A stretch of DNA of 21,071 nt from UBA4658 sp002405485 (GTDB lineage Bacteria; Planctomycetota; Phycisphaerae; Phycisphaerales; UBA1924): NCBI GenBank assembly GCA_036823255.1, contig DAISGC010000068.1:1-21071 (forward strand). Direction: 5' to 3'. Below the pieces are notes generated by a model. It was not told the origin of the DNA. It was given only the letters and a program-made list of their open reading frames with translations, and did not search any database. Positions 1-7,983 of this stretch are shown piece after piece; position 1 is the first letter of the stretch, and every line of letters starts with the position of its first letter. A program made the translations under genes and the position numbers.

Positions 1-122
1 CGCCCCGGGCGCGGCACGACCTGACCAGCGACCACTCACGCCGCCTGCGATTGCACCTTGATCTGAACTTGGCTCGCACACGCCGACGCGCCCAGGGGCG
101 AACGGACCGCGAAGCCGAGAAG
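1..122. other. Unassigned left edge
   Basis: No coding region can be supported here. Short open stretches in several frames either stop within a few dozen codons or read into the tRNA. This is sequence downstream of the leftward tRNA gene. No hairpin with a following T tract was found. Confidence 0.4.
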
Positions 123-196
123 TGGGCGATACTGGATTCGAACCAGTGACCTCATGCGTGTCATGCATGCGCGCTAGCCAACTGCGCCAATCGCCC
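123..196 (-). tRNA. tRNA-Val (anticodon GAC)
   Basis: The reverse strand folds into a full 74-nt cloverleaf. The acceptor stem is GGGCGAT with ATCGCCC, and the D stem is GCGC with GCGC. The anticodon stem is CATGC with GCATG around the loop ATGACAC, giving anticodon GAC, which reads the valine codons GUC and GUU. The variable loop has five bases. The T arm is ACTGG, TTCGAAT, CCAGT, and the discriminator base is A. The 3' CCA is not encoded, so it must be added by CCA-adding enzyme. The anticodon was read directly from the loop. Confidence 0.96.
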
Positions 197-212
197 GGGT
201 TGTCAGGGCGTC

Positions 213-241
213 AGTATAGCCCCGCTGACGAGCAGAGTCAT
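213..241 (-). promoter_or_regulatory. Promoter of tRNA-Val
   Basis: On the reverse strand a -35-like ATGACT (236-241) is followed after exactly 17 bases by TATACT (213-218), one base from the TATAAT consensus. Initiation about seven bases further would place the transcript start roughly ten bases before the mature tRNA 5' end. This is the best sigma-70-type promoter in the window and a local reference for what -10 boxes look like in this genome. Confidence 0.65.
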
Positions 242-321
242 CGGCTCTCCCGGCCCTGGTCTTGTGTCCAAGCCCAAGCCGATGCCGGGAAACACCCCCC
301 ATCATCGCTCGGCGTGCCTGC

Positions 322-362
322 AAAAACACACTCGGCGGACAGGTTCAGACCTGCCCGCCGAG
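322..362 (-). terminator. Rho-independent terminator after the OmpA-like lipoprotein gene
   Basis: An inverted repeat has arms CTCGGCGG-A-CAGGT and ACCTG-C-CCGCCGAG, with a 4-base loop and one mismatch (331-362). Read on the reverse strand, it is followed by GTGTGTTTTTG. It lies 47 bases past the stop codon of the lipoprotein gene and before the tRNA promoter, so it separates the two transcripts. Confidence 0.8.
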
Positions 363-408
363 CGATGAACTCTGCACACGCTCCGGTTCCCCCGTCCCGC
401 CGGAGAAC

Positions 409-1071
409 TTACTCAGCCAGCACGATGTCCACGCGGCGCGAAGCCGCCTTGGTGCTCTTGGGCTCACTGGAGCCCTTGCCGATCGTCTCGATCTTGCCAC
501 TGGAGATCCCGCGGCTGACAAGATAGGTCTTCACCGCGTCGGCGCGGGCCTTGGACAGGGCCTGGTTGGAGCCCCACTTGCTCTTGCGGATCGGGTCAGA
601 ATCGGTGTGCCCCTCGATCCGGATGTTCGAAGCATTGCGGAACCGGGTCATGTACTTGTCCAGCTCCTTGCGGGCGTCGGGCTTGAGCGTCGCCGAGCCC
701 GAACCAAACAGCACATCGCTGGAAATCTCGATCATCCGCTCGCGGGGCTCGCGCACGGTGCCGGTGCGGCCGCCGTTCATCCCCGTGTCCCCGGCCCAGT
801 TGCCCCCGCCCGCCGGCTGACGGGCGCTGGCGAGTTCCGTCTGCAACTGCGTGTTCTGCGCCTGCAACTGCTGGTTCTGGGTGGCCAATGCGGCCTTCTC
901 GGTGTCGATCGACGTGACCTTCTCGCGAAGTTCCGCCGCCTCGGCCCGCAACGCCTCGTTCTCGTCCTTGATCTTGTTGTTGCACCCGCCGAGCACCAGC
1001 CCCGCGGTCACCACACCAAGGCCCAGCAGTCGAGCCCCGACCTTCAGTACGTTCAGTTCTTTCCCGATCAT
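409..1071 (-). CDS. OmpA-family (Pal-like) peptidoglycan-associated lipoprotein
   Basis: A 220-residue protein predicted to tether the outer membrane to peptidoglycan. The N-terminus is a lipoprotein signal: a hydrophobic stretch, then a lipobox LGGC with Cys30 as the lipidated residue. Asn at +2 is not a retention signal in the E. coli Lol rule. Residues about 35-82 are a Glu/Gln/Leu-rich coiled coil typical of Lpp-like spacers. A Gly-rich linker follows. Residues about 113-220 are an OmpA C-terminal domain with EGHTDSD (D157) and LSKARADAV (R176), the positions that bind diaminopimelate in this family. I chose the ATG at 1071 over an upstream in-frame ATG because GGAG lies 8 bases before it and the signal peptide starts there. 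It appears monocistronic, with its own terminator. No Tol genes are adjacent, so I do not assign the symbol pal. Confidence 0.9.
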   Translation of the reverse strand: MIGKELNVLKVGARLLGLGVVTAGLVLGGCNNKIKDENEALRAEAAELREKVTSIDTEKAALATQNQQLQAQNTQLQTELASARQPAGGGNWAGDTGMNGGRTGTVREPRERMIEISSDVLFGSGSATLKPDARKELDKYMTRFRNASNIRIEGHTDSDPIRKSKWGSNQALSKARADAVKTYLVSRGISSGKIETIGKGSSEPKSTKAASRRVDIVLAE

Positions 1072-1173
1072 CGCGTCATCTCCGTGTGTGCGACGTTCTT
1101 CGCCGCCGATCGGCGCTGGGTCAAGCGCCCAAAACCGCCCGAGCACGCTCCATCGCGCTCCCGAGTCGTGGCA

Positions 1174-1201
1174 ACGCTAGTCACATCGGCCTTCGGGTCA
1201 A
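1174..1201 (-). promoter_or_regulatory. Possible promoter of the OmpA-like lipoprotein gene
   Basis: On the reverse strand TTGACC (1196-1201) is followed after 16 bases by TAGCGT (1174-1179). The -35 is good. The -10 matches only the TANNNT core. It would give a leader of about 95 bases. It sits in the 181-base gap behind the prepilin peptidase gene, in which I see no convincing terminator. Confidence 0.35.
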
Positions 1202-1252
1202 CTTCTCTGCACTTCCCGTTGTTTCTTGACTTTTTGCCCCCGAGGCCCTCGA

Positions 1253-2872
1253 TCACGGCAGATTCACGCTCGCCCCGAGCATCGCCGACAGGCCCCACTC
1301 CACCAGCGGCTTCCCCCCCACCACCAGCAACGTCGCCACCGTCAGATACGGTCCGAACGGCATCGCCCGACCCGCCGGCCGATTCGCCAGCCCGGACACG
1401 ATCACAAAGTACAACGCCACCACCGCGGCCAGCGGCACCGCCAACGCCGCGTCCACCCATCCCAGACATGCTCCCACCCCGGCCATGAGGTGCACATCGC
1501 CCAGCCCCATCGCCTCCTTCCCAAACGCCAACGTTCCCAAAATCCGGATCCCCCACACCACCCCGCCCCCGATCAGCACGCCCATGAGCGTCCCTGCAAG
1601 CACCAGAAGCCACAGCGGCGCGTCTTGTCCCCCGAACACCCCTTGGGCCAGTTCGCCCCCCACCCACGCAAGGGCCAGACAGGGCGTCAGGAACAGCACC
1701 TCCTTGAGCACCTCCCGACGCGCGTGCGGATACGCGACCCACATCTCCGGTGCGCTCGGCTCAGACGCGGTCGCCGCAGATCCCGCACCCCCACTGCCCT
1801 CACCACCTCCACTCTCAGAACGATCAGCGGGCGCAGGCGACAGAAACCGACATGCCACGCCCGCCAGCATCGGACCCAGCACAAAGCCGATCGCCAGCCC
1901 GGCCCATCGTGGCCAGTCCAGCATCGGACCGACCACCGCCCCGGCGATCCCACCTGCAAGCATGACGACCGCCCACGCCAGCACGAACACCAGCACCAGC
2001 CGCACCCCCGGTCCGACGTGCTCTCCGACCGGCACGCCCTCGTCAACCTGCGTCTCGGGCGTCACGGGCGCATCCGGGTCGAATCCGCGCTCCCGCAGCG
2101 TGTTCCGCTCCCACTCCGGATAGTCCTCGAACGACCGGCGAATGAGCTTGAAGTGCAGGAAGAGATTGGCGATGACCAGCCCGATGACGCCCCCGATCGA
2201 TGCGCCGATCCACCACCAGCTCACGGTGTCTCCGGGCCACCCGGGTGTCGGGAGCGCCCAGACCGCCGAGGGCGCCGTCACCGCCAGCTTGCGGAACCAC
2301 GACTGCTCCGTCAGGGCCGCGCCCCCAGTATGAAACACGATGCCGATGATCCCGCACGCCCAGGGCAGCGCGAGCGGAATCGTGAACGTCTTGGCGTCAA
2401 CAAGCGTCATCGCCACCAGCCCGCCCACGAGCATCACGTGCACGATGAGAATCGACCAGGTCGTCCGTGGCCACCCCTCGAACATGTCCGACCGGGCCCA
2501 TTCCGGACGCATGAGCGACCAATCCACGCCCAGCGCCCGTGCCGGCTCCGGAAGCACATAGCACACGATGAACACCGCCGCAAAGAGCAACGCCACCGTC
2601 AGCTCGACCAGCGGATACTCCGCCGAAATCCGGCTTCGGCAGAACCTGCACCGCCCGCGGAGCACCAGCCACCCCAGAATCGGGATGTTCTCGCGCCATG
2701 TGAGCTTGGTATCACAGGCCGGGCACCGCGAGGGAGGCGTCACCACGCCCATCCCCCGAGGCAGGCGGTACACCAGGACGTTGATCAGCGACCCCAGACA
2801 CGCCCCATAGGCGAACATGAACGCGACCCACGTCGCCTGCAGCCCAAACATCATCCAGGAAAGCTCGGGCAT
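1253..2872 (-). CDS. Prepilin peptidase (A24 family) with a large membrane insert
   Basis: A membrane aspartyl protease that cleaves type IV prepilin and pseudopilin leaders and methylates the new N-terminus. Family hallmarks are visible. The N-terminal domain has GSLINVLVYRLPRG and the zinc-binding pairs C50-x2-C53 and C75-x2-C78. The first catalytic Asp is D159 in TLVDAKTFTIP and the second is D459 in GLGDVHLMAGVG. At 539 residues it is about twice the usual 250-300. Roughly 300 residues separate the two Asp residues, where about 65 would be normal. The extra part holds hydrophobic segments (about 220-245, 290-340, 390-450) and a Gly/Ser/Ala-rich hydrophilic linker (about 350-375). The start ATG overlaps the xseB stop in TGATG, so translation is probably coupled. 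It is the last gene of xseA-xseB-peptidase. A substrate candidate, the pseudopilin at 7984-9033, lies nearby. Confidence 0.9.
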   Translation of the reverse strand: MPELSWMMFGLQATWVAFMFAYGACLGSLINVLVYRLPRGMGVVTPPSRCPACDTKLTWRENIPILGWLVLRGRCRFCRSRISAEYPLVELTVALLFAAVFIVCYVLPEPARALGVDWSLMRPEWARSDMFEGWPRTTWSILIVHVMLVGGLVAMTLVDAKTFTIPLALPWACGIIGIVFHTGGAALTEQSWFRKLAVTAPSAVWALPTPGWPGDTVSWWWIGASIGGVIGLVIANLFLHFKLIRRSFEDYPEWERNTLRERGFDPDAPVTPETQVDEGVPVGEHVGPGVRLVLVFVLAWAVVMLAGGIAGAVVGPMLDWPRWAGLAIGFVLGPMLAGVACRFLSPAPADRSESGGGEGSGGAGSAATASEPSAPEMWVAYPHARREVLKEVLFLTPCLALAWVGGELAQGVFGGQDAPLWLLVLAGTLMGVLIGGGVVWGIRILGTLAFGKEAMGLGDVHLMAGVGACLGWVDAALAVPLAAVVALYFVIVSGLANRPAGRAMPFGPYLTVATLLVVGGKPLVEWGLSAMLGASVNLP

Positions 2873-3285
2873 CAGATCGGCGGCTCCGCGTCATCGTCTT
2901 CTTCGTCGGCCCGGGATTGGGACGAGTCCTCACCACTATCGGGTGCCTGGCGACCCGGTCCGCCACTGGGCGACCCGGGCCCGCTCTCATCGGCTGATGA
3001 CAGCGTGCGGGTGAGATCTTCAACCTTCTGCTTGGCCCGGTCGAGCTTGCCCCGGCAGTGATTCAGCAGGCCCACGCCACGCTCGTACTCCGCGAGCGAC
3101 TCTTCCAACCCGACTTCTCCGGATTCGATCCGTTCGAGGATCCCCTCGATCTGCGCCAGGGCGTCCTCGAACGACAGCGCGGGATCCGGCCCATCCACGC
3201 CGCCCGGCCGTGCCGCCCTGCTGGACTTGGGCTTGATGATCGGCTTGCCCGAGGAGTGTCCCGACGATGACGGTGGCGTGCTCAC
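2872..3285 (-). CDS. xseB: Exodeoxyribonuclease VII small subunit
   Basis: The small subunit of ExoVII, several copies of which assemble on XseA to form the nuclease. The family core is residues about 37-95, with LSFEDALAQIEGIL, ERIESGEVGLEESL and YERGVGLLNHCRGKLDRA, forming the expected antiparallel helical pair. The protein is 137 residues, where about 80 is usual. The extra length is a Pro/Ser/Lys-rich N-terminal tail and an acidic Ser/Gly/Asp-rich C-terminal tail, both probably disordered. The start is GTG at 3285, nine bases after the xseA stop, with only a weak purine stretch before it. The stop shares a base with the ATG of the prepilin peptidase (TGATG). No later in-frame ATG precedes the core, so GTG is preferred. 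Confidence 0.92.
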   Translation of the reverse strand: MSTPPSSSGHSSGKPIIKPKSSRAARPGGVDGPDPALSFEDALAQIEGILERIESGEVGLEESLAEYERGVGLLNHCRGKLDRAKQKVEDLTRTLSSADESGPGSPSGGPGRQAPDSGEDSSQSRADEEDDDAEPPI

Positions 3286-3294
3286 TCTGCCAGA

Positions 3295-4872
3295 CTATCC
3301 GCCCCCTCCAAACAGGTCCAACTGTTCCCGGGCCAGATCCGCGGACTGCTCGCGGGCTTGCTCGTTCTTTCGCCGCGGCTTGACCGAGCGGGCCCGGGCC
3401 GGCGGAACGTCGCGCACGGCCACGCGATCCGACTCGTTCCCCACGACTGAGGTGATGCTCCCGTCGGCCAGCCGCGTCCGGATGAGTTCCCCCGGTCCGA
3501 CATCCGCCGCCGACCGCAGCACCGTGCCGTCGGCACGGAGCGTCATGGTGAACCCGCGTCTGAGAACGTTGTGAGGGCCGACCAGGTCGAGCCCTCGTGC
3601 CAGCGCGAGCAGTCCCGCCTCGCGTGCCGCGAGCGCCTGCCGGATTGCGTGCTGGAGCGATCGGCCCGGGCGCTCGATATCGACCCTGCGAACGCGCTCG
3701 CGCATCGCGATCCGCAGGCGGGCCGATGCATCGCGGAGCAGAATCTCCCGCCGCGCATACTCCGCGTCGGGGCGACACCTGTGGAGTCGGCGATCGAGCT
3801 CATCAAGCCGTCGCTCGCACGCCTGCACGCGCTCCGCTGCCGCACGCCGCAGGTCCTTGGTGATCCGAGCCAGCCCCTGGACCCTGTTCTGCACGACCAG
3901 CATGGGATCGCTGAACGCCGCATGTCTGGCCGCACCGCGCAATCGCTCGGCGTTCAGCGCGATCTGCCGGCCCACACCGCCGGCCAACCGTGCGGCAATC
4001 GAGTCGAGCTGCCGCCGATGCGCCGCCGCGTCGGGCGCGATCCGCATCGCGGCCTGCGTGGGCGTCGCGCAGCGCAGATCCGCGACCAGTTCGGCGATGG
4101 TGGTGTCCGTCTCGTGGCCGATCGCCGCCACCACAGGTATGGGCGAGGCCACGATGGCCTCAGCAACGACGCGCTCGTTGAAGGCCCACAGATCCTCCAT
4201 CGAGCCCCCGCCGCGCGTCACGAGCACGACATCCACTCCAAGCTCGGCGTGCCGCATCCCGATGGACCGGATCGCCCAGGCGATCTGCTCCGCCGCTCCG
4301 TCTCCCTGCACACGCACGTCCACCAGGGCCAGCGGCAACCCCGGGCACCGCCTGCCCACCGTGTCCAGCACGTCCTGCAACGCCGCGGCGCTTCGACTTG
4401 TCACGATCGCCACACGCCTGGGAAACACCGGGATCACCCGCTTGCGGTCCTGGGCGAAGTACCCGAGCCCCCGCAGCTCTTCCACGAGCTTCCGATACGC
4501 CAGTTCCAGCGCACCAACACCCACGGGCTCAAGCCGATCCACGATGAACTGCGTCCGCCCCTGCTTGGCGTAGAACTCCACACGTCCGGTCGCCACCACC
4601 TGCTGCCCCGTGCGCGGCGTGAACCCGGCCTTTCTTGCCGCCGACTGCCACATCGCGCACGAGATCACCGCATCGGCGTCCTTCAGATCAAAGTACCAGT
4701 GCGTGCGCTCCCGGAACTGACCGATCTCCCCCACCACGCGCACGCCCGTCGGCAGCGCGTCCTTCAGCGCCCGATCGATCATCGCCGCGAGCTGACCGAC
4801 CGTCACCTGCCGGGGGGCGCTCGGCGGCCCCGACGGCTTGCCCGCACTTGGCCCAAAGGGAAGTCGTGACAT
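3295..4872 (-). CDS. xseA: Exodeoxyribonuclease VII large subunit
   Basis: The catalytic subunit of ExoVII, a metal-independent single-strand exonuclease that releases oligonucleotides from both ends. From the chosen ATG it is 525 residues. An N-terminal OB-fold (about 20-120) contains VTVGQLAAMIDRAL, GEIGQF and HWYFDLKD. The catalytic domain carries RVAIVTSRSAAALQDVL, VQGDGAAEQI, VTRGGGSMEDLWAFNE and AIGHETDTTIAELVADLRC, all family signatures. A long Arg/Ala/Glu-rich helical region follows, then a C-terminal segment with VLRRGF and a basic tail ending in FGGGG. The frame stays open 74 codons upstream. I use the ATG at 4872 because the upstream residues are Arg/Ser-rich with no family similarity. 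There is no Shine-Dalgarno, but a TACACT box ends 8 bases before this ATG. It is the first gene of a three-gene operon. Confidence 0.93.
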   Translation of the reverse strand: MSRLPFGPSAGKPSGPPSAPRQVTVGQLAAMIDRALKDALPTGVRVVGEIGQFRERTHWYFDLKDADAVISCAMWQSAARKAGFTPRTGQQVVATGRVEFYAKQGRTQFIVDRLEPVGVGALELAYRKLVEELRGLGYFAQDRKRVIPVFPRRVAIVTSRSAAALQDVLDTVGRRCPGLPLALVDVRVQGDGAAEQIAWAIRSIGMRHAELGVDVVLVTRGGGSMEDLWAFNERVVAEAIVASPIPVVAAIGHETDTTIAELVADLRCATPTQAAMRIAPDAAAHRRQLDSIAARLAGGVGRQIALNAERLRGAARHAAFSDPMLVVQNRVQGLARITKDLRRAAAERVQACERRLDELDRRLHRCRPDAEYARREILLRDASARLRIAMRERVRRVDIERPGRSLQHAIRQALAAREAGLLALARGLDLVGPHNVLRRGFTMTLRADGTVLRSAADVGPGELIRTRLADGSITSVVGNESDRVAVRDVPPARARSVKPRRKNEQAREQSADLAREQLDLFGGGG

Positions 4873-4880
4873 GCGGCCGG

Positions 4881-4886
4881 AGTGTA
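4881..4886 (-). promoter_or_regulatory. -10-like box just before xseA
   Basis: TACACT on the reverse strand ends 8 bases before the ATG of xseA. Together with the missing Shine-Dalgarno this suggests a leaderless or nearly leaderless transcript. I see no good -35 at 16-18 bases. Confidence 0.4.
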
Positions 4887-4988
4887 CCGCGGTGTTCTCG
4901 GCATCACCGTCGCGCACGCGACCGCATGAACGACAACGCGGGGACCGGAACACTCCGGAGCCCCGCGTCGTGGCCATCCAAACAGATA

Positions 4989-5022
4989 CGCCGAGGCCGG
5001 GGAAACACACCCGGCCTCGGCG
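4989..5022 (-). terminator. Terminator hairpin after the dockerin protein gene
   Basis: A perfect 13-bp inverted repeat, CGCCGAGGCCGGG and CCCGGCCTCGGCG, encloses an 8-base loop GAAACACA. It sits 10 bases past the stop codon of the leftward gene at 5033. The trailing sequence on the reverse strand is TATCTGTTTGG, a weak T tract. The strength and position of the stem argue for a terminator or a 3'-end stabiliser. Confidence 0.75.
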
Positions 5023-5032
5023 ATGATGGTCC

Positions 5033-7789
5033 TTAGCAGCCGCCCGCGAACCAGGCGTTGAGGAACGCGAAGATGTCCCCGACCTCGACCGCACCGGTCG
5101 CGTCGAAGTCCGTCTTGCAGCTTCCGGCGAACCAGGCGTTGAGGAACGCGAAGATGTCGCCGACCTCGATCGCGCTGTTGCAGTCGAAGTCCGGCGGGCA
5201 GGTCAGGGCCAGGTCGGCGGCGTTGATGACGCCGTCGCCGTTCATGTCGCCCATGGCGTAGCCGCCGTTCATGCCCTGGTTGGCCGTGACGATGTTGCGG
5301 TCGGTGACGTTCTTGACGCCGTCCAGGTTCACGTCGCCGATGCAGGTCCCGAGGATGCCGGTCACGATCTCGCTGACGTCATTCTGATCGACGACGCGGT
5401 CGCCGGTCATGTCCGCCGACAGATCAAAGAGCACCGCCTCGCCCAGGTCCGTCCAGTTGGCCGCACCGCCGGAGATGCCCGGCTGATTGAACTGACGGAA
5501 GACGTAGTCGATGTCGCGAGCGTCCACGCGACCGTCGGCGCCGACCGGGGCCCAGCCGCTGGCCACGCGACCGGTGGGACCGGCCACGTCACCTCGGGAG
5601 TCGCCCGCGGCGTACGGCTTGATGCAGCCGCCGTTGCCCAGCACCGTGCCGAAGAAGTTGCCGGCGAAGGCATTGTCGACGGCGGTGAACCCGGCCTTGC
5701 GGTCCAGGTTGCCGCCCACGAGCGCCAGGCCGTCGGCCCAGTAGCGGACGTCGAGCGTGTCGAACGACCCGTTGGCGTCGAAGTCGCCGAGGATCTCGAT
5801 GCAGGCATCGCCGGGGTTGGCGGCCTGTCCCGTCGAGGTCGCCAGGGTCGCCAGAGCGCCGGAGGCCGCGGGGCTGACCCAGGCCGGACCGCCGTTGCGC
5901 TGCCGCCACGCGGCGACGAGGCCGGTCGCGTCAGCGATGGAGCGGATGCCGTCGGCGTTGAAGTCGCCGGCGGTGAGGTTCCGGAGCGGGAGGTTGGAGG
6001 CGAAGCTCAGCGTGGCGCCCGACTGCGTCAGGTAGCCGTTGCCGTTGGGCACGAGGTCGGAGTACACGACACCGGTCAGACGCGTCGGAACCTTGCCGGC
6101 CCGGCTGTTGGCGGGATTGACCGGAGCAACTGCGTTGCCGAAGGCGCTGAGCACGGTGGCGTTGGTCGTGTGGATGTTGTTGGCGCGGGTGTAGGTCTGG
6201 AGGTTCTGGTTGAAGCCCGGGTTGGCGATGAGCACGCAGGGCTGGGTCAGGTCGTGCAGGTTGTCGATCGCGCCCAGCAGAAGGAACTGCTGCGCGGCCC
6301 GCTCGCCGGGCATGAAGTCGTTGTTGCTGCCACCGGGAACCGCGACGAACGCCGCGATCGACTCGCGGACGTTGTTCACGTACGCCGCCGCCGCCTTGTT
6401 CACCATCGGGGTGTTGCCGTTGTTCAGGCCGCCCGCCGACACCGGCTCGGCCGCCGGGTCGCCGATCGTGGCGAGCACGGCCTGGCCGCCGATGATCCAG
6501 CCGTTGGGGCTGTTGTCCAGCAGGTTGTCGATCGTCGGACGCACGAACGCCGTGCCGCCATAGGTGTCGTTCTGCACCGCGGCGATTTCCAGGTTGCCGT
6601 TGCTGAGCCACGAGCCGGAGCCCGAGCCGCTCACGCCGCGCTCGGTTCCGACGTAGCCGACGCCCAGCCGCGTGTTGCGGATGACCGCTTCCATGCCGCC
6701 GTTGGAGGTCTTGTTGGTCGGGAAGAACTGCGCCCCGGCGATGTGCTGGGCCGAGACGGCGGACTCGCCGCCCACGTTGTCACCAATGCCCCACGAGGGG
6801 TCGATGCAGATGCTGTTCATGAACGCGTTGCGGGTGCCCGAGCCCACGTCGCGGGTGCAGACCACGAAGTTCTCGCCGTTCACGGCGCGGCCGGTCGTGA
6901 ACAGGTGCTGCAGTTCCGTGATCCGGAGCTGCCGGATCCCCGTGCCGTAGTTCACAACCGGCGCGATCGGGGCATAGAAGAGCTCGGTGTCGAAGATGGT
7001 GTTGGAGTCCTGGGCCGTGGGATTGGCCGGATCAAACAGGGTGCGGCCGTTCAGCGGCGACAGGAACGACGACAGGCCGCCGGCCAGATGCGGGTTGGTG
7101 GCGTTGGGCGCGGTCTCTCCGTTCTTGCCGACGCTCAGCCGCGGGTTCAGCCCGTAGCCCAGCTCCAGCGGCTTGCGCAGCGGATTCGGCGAGCCGCCCG
7201 GCTTCTGCGTGGCCCACTTGGTGGAGACGTCCAGCGGAGCGATGTCGATCGTCACGCACCCGACGGTGCCGGAGATGGTGCGGTTGGCGCCGTTGGTCGC
7301 AGCACGCTGGGGAATGCCGCCGGAGTTCAGCGGCTGGTACGGACCGCCGGTGGTCGGGTTGCCGCCGGAGATGTACGCCGTGCCGTTCCAGTACGCCGTC
7401 TGCGCCAGCCCGAACAGGCCGAGCGAGGTGTTGGAGCCGAGCATGCCGGCGGGCTCGCCGACGGTGTGGTCGGAGGTGACGCACACGGTGCCGCCGAACA
7501 GCGTCAGCTCGCGGAACCCGTTCACCGAACCCACGACGCGGTACGACAGGTTCCAGACGTTGGACGGGGTCGTGCCGCGCGGGAGCAGGTTCTGCAGCCC
7601 GAACGGCGTGCACCGACCGCAGACGCCGTTGCTGTCGACGTCGATGAAGTCGTTCGTGGAGGCCTGGGCCTGCACGAAGTTCTCAAGCAGCGTCGCGCCC
7701 GAGATGTTGATCATCTGCTGGGCGAGCGCGCTGCCGGCGGTGAGGCACGTGCCCGCCGCCATGACCATGCCGAGAGTTGTCCGCTTCAT
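5033..7789 (-). CDS. Secreted PstS-like substrate-binding protein with GC-type dockerin C-terminus
   Basis: A 918-residue exported protein. The start ATG at 7789 has AAGGAG 10 bases upstream. The signal peptide runs to ALA23, followed by QQ. The N-terminal part (about 27-600) resembles a PstS/PBP-like phosphate-binding protein: INISGATLLENF (about 28-38), then ITELQHLFTTGRA (290-302) and TRDVGSGTRN (312-321), where PstS proteins bind oxyanion through an SGT loop. It is much longer than PstS (about 320 residues). From about 608 come some eight Asp/Asn-rich calcium-loop motifs of dockerin type I or EF-hand style, for example GDFNADGIRS, GDFDANGSFD, GDVNLDGVKN and GDMNGDGVIN. The last 52 residues (867-918) are two near-identical modules with VGDIFAFLNAWFAG, ending in Gly-Cys. 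That is the GC-type dockerin end common in Phycisphaerae and thought to anchor or sort exported proteins. Phosphate as ligand is only an inference, and no PstABC genes are nearby. Confidence 0.82.
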   Translation of the reverse strand: MKRTTLGMVMAAGTCLTAGSALAQQMINISGATLLENFVQAQASTNDFIDVDSNGVCGRCTPFGLQNLLPRGTTPSNVWNLSYRVVGSVNGFRELTLFGGTVCVTSDHTVGEPAGMLGSNTSLGLFGLAQTAYWNGTAYISGGNPTTGGPYQPLNSGGIPQRAATNGANRTISGTVGCVTIDIAPLDVSTKWATQKPGGSPNPLRKPLELGYGLNPRLSVGKNGETAPNATNPHLAGGLSSFLSPLNGRTLFDPANPTAQDSNTIFDTELFYAPIAPVVNYGTGIRQLRITELQHLFTTGRAVNGENFVVCTRDVGSGTRNAFMNSICIDPSWGIGDNVGGESAVSAQHIAGAQFFPTNKTSNGGMEAVIRNTRLGVGYVGTERGVSGSGSGSWLSNGNLEIAAVQNDTYGGTAFVRPTIDNLLDNSPNGWIIGGQAVLATIGDPAAEPVSAGGLNNGNTPMVNKAAAAYVNNVRESIAAFVAVPGGSNNDFMPGERAAQQFLLLGAIDNLHDLTQPCVLIANPGFNQNLQTYTRANNIHTTNATVLSAFGNAVAPVNPANSRAGKVPTRLTGVVYSDLVPNGNGYLTQSGATLSFASNLPLRNLTAGDFNADGIRSIADATGLVAAWRQRNGGPAWVSPAASGALATLATSTGQAANPGDACIEILGDFDANGSFDTLDVRYWADGLALVGGNLDRKAGFTAVDNAFAGNFFGTVLGNGGCIKPYAAGDSRGDVAGPTGRVASGWAPVGADGRVDARDIDYVFRQFNQPGISGGAANWTDLGEAVLFDLSADMTGDRVVDQNDVSEIVTGILGTCIGDVNLDGVKNVTDRNIVTANQGMNGGYAMGDMNGDGVINAADLALTCPPDFDCNSAIEVGDIFAFLNAWFAGSCKTDFDATGAVEVGDIFAFLNAWFAGGC
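5046..5173. repeat. 81-bp tandem duplication encoding the two C-terminal dockerin modules
   Basis: Two copies of a 47-base segment, 5046-5092 and 5127-5173, start exactly 81 bases (27 codons) apart and differ at only a few positions. Both encode VGDIFAFLNAWFAG on the reverse strand. The sequences between and beside them diverge. Confidence 0.9.
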
Positions 7790-7983
7790 ACGATGCTCAC
7801 TCCTTCTTGATTCGATCCAAACACCACGAACAAGGGGGTACGCCGGACGCATGCGCAGACCGACTTCTCACTGGCTCCAAACACGCAAACGGAGCCGAAC
7901 CGGAGACGATGCGCGAAATGAAGGTCTGCGTTGAATCGATCGCCGACCGATCTCTCGGGCGGCGTCGCTGCTGAACTGCTCGA

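Noticed and set aside
1226..3061. 611-codon + strand open frame
   Set aside because: Antisense shadow of the prepilin peptidase and xseB; composition is Arg/His/Pro/Gln-rich with no domain pattern.
3571..4869. 432-codon + strand open frame
   Set aside because: Antisense to xseA, whose motifs are unambiguous; Arg/His/Pro-rich.
6170..7810. 546-codon + strand open frame
   Set aside because: Antisense to the dockerin protein gene; Val/Arg/Gly-rich with no recognisable motif, as expected from G+C-rich third positions.
7790..7983. Terminator or small gene between the dockerin protein and pseudopilin genes
   Set aside because: Only short imperfect stems such as GATCG/CGATC with no T tract; open frames here are shadows or lack a start signal.
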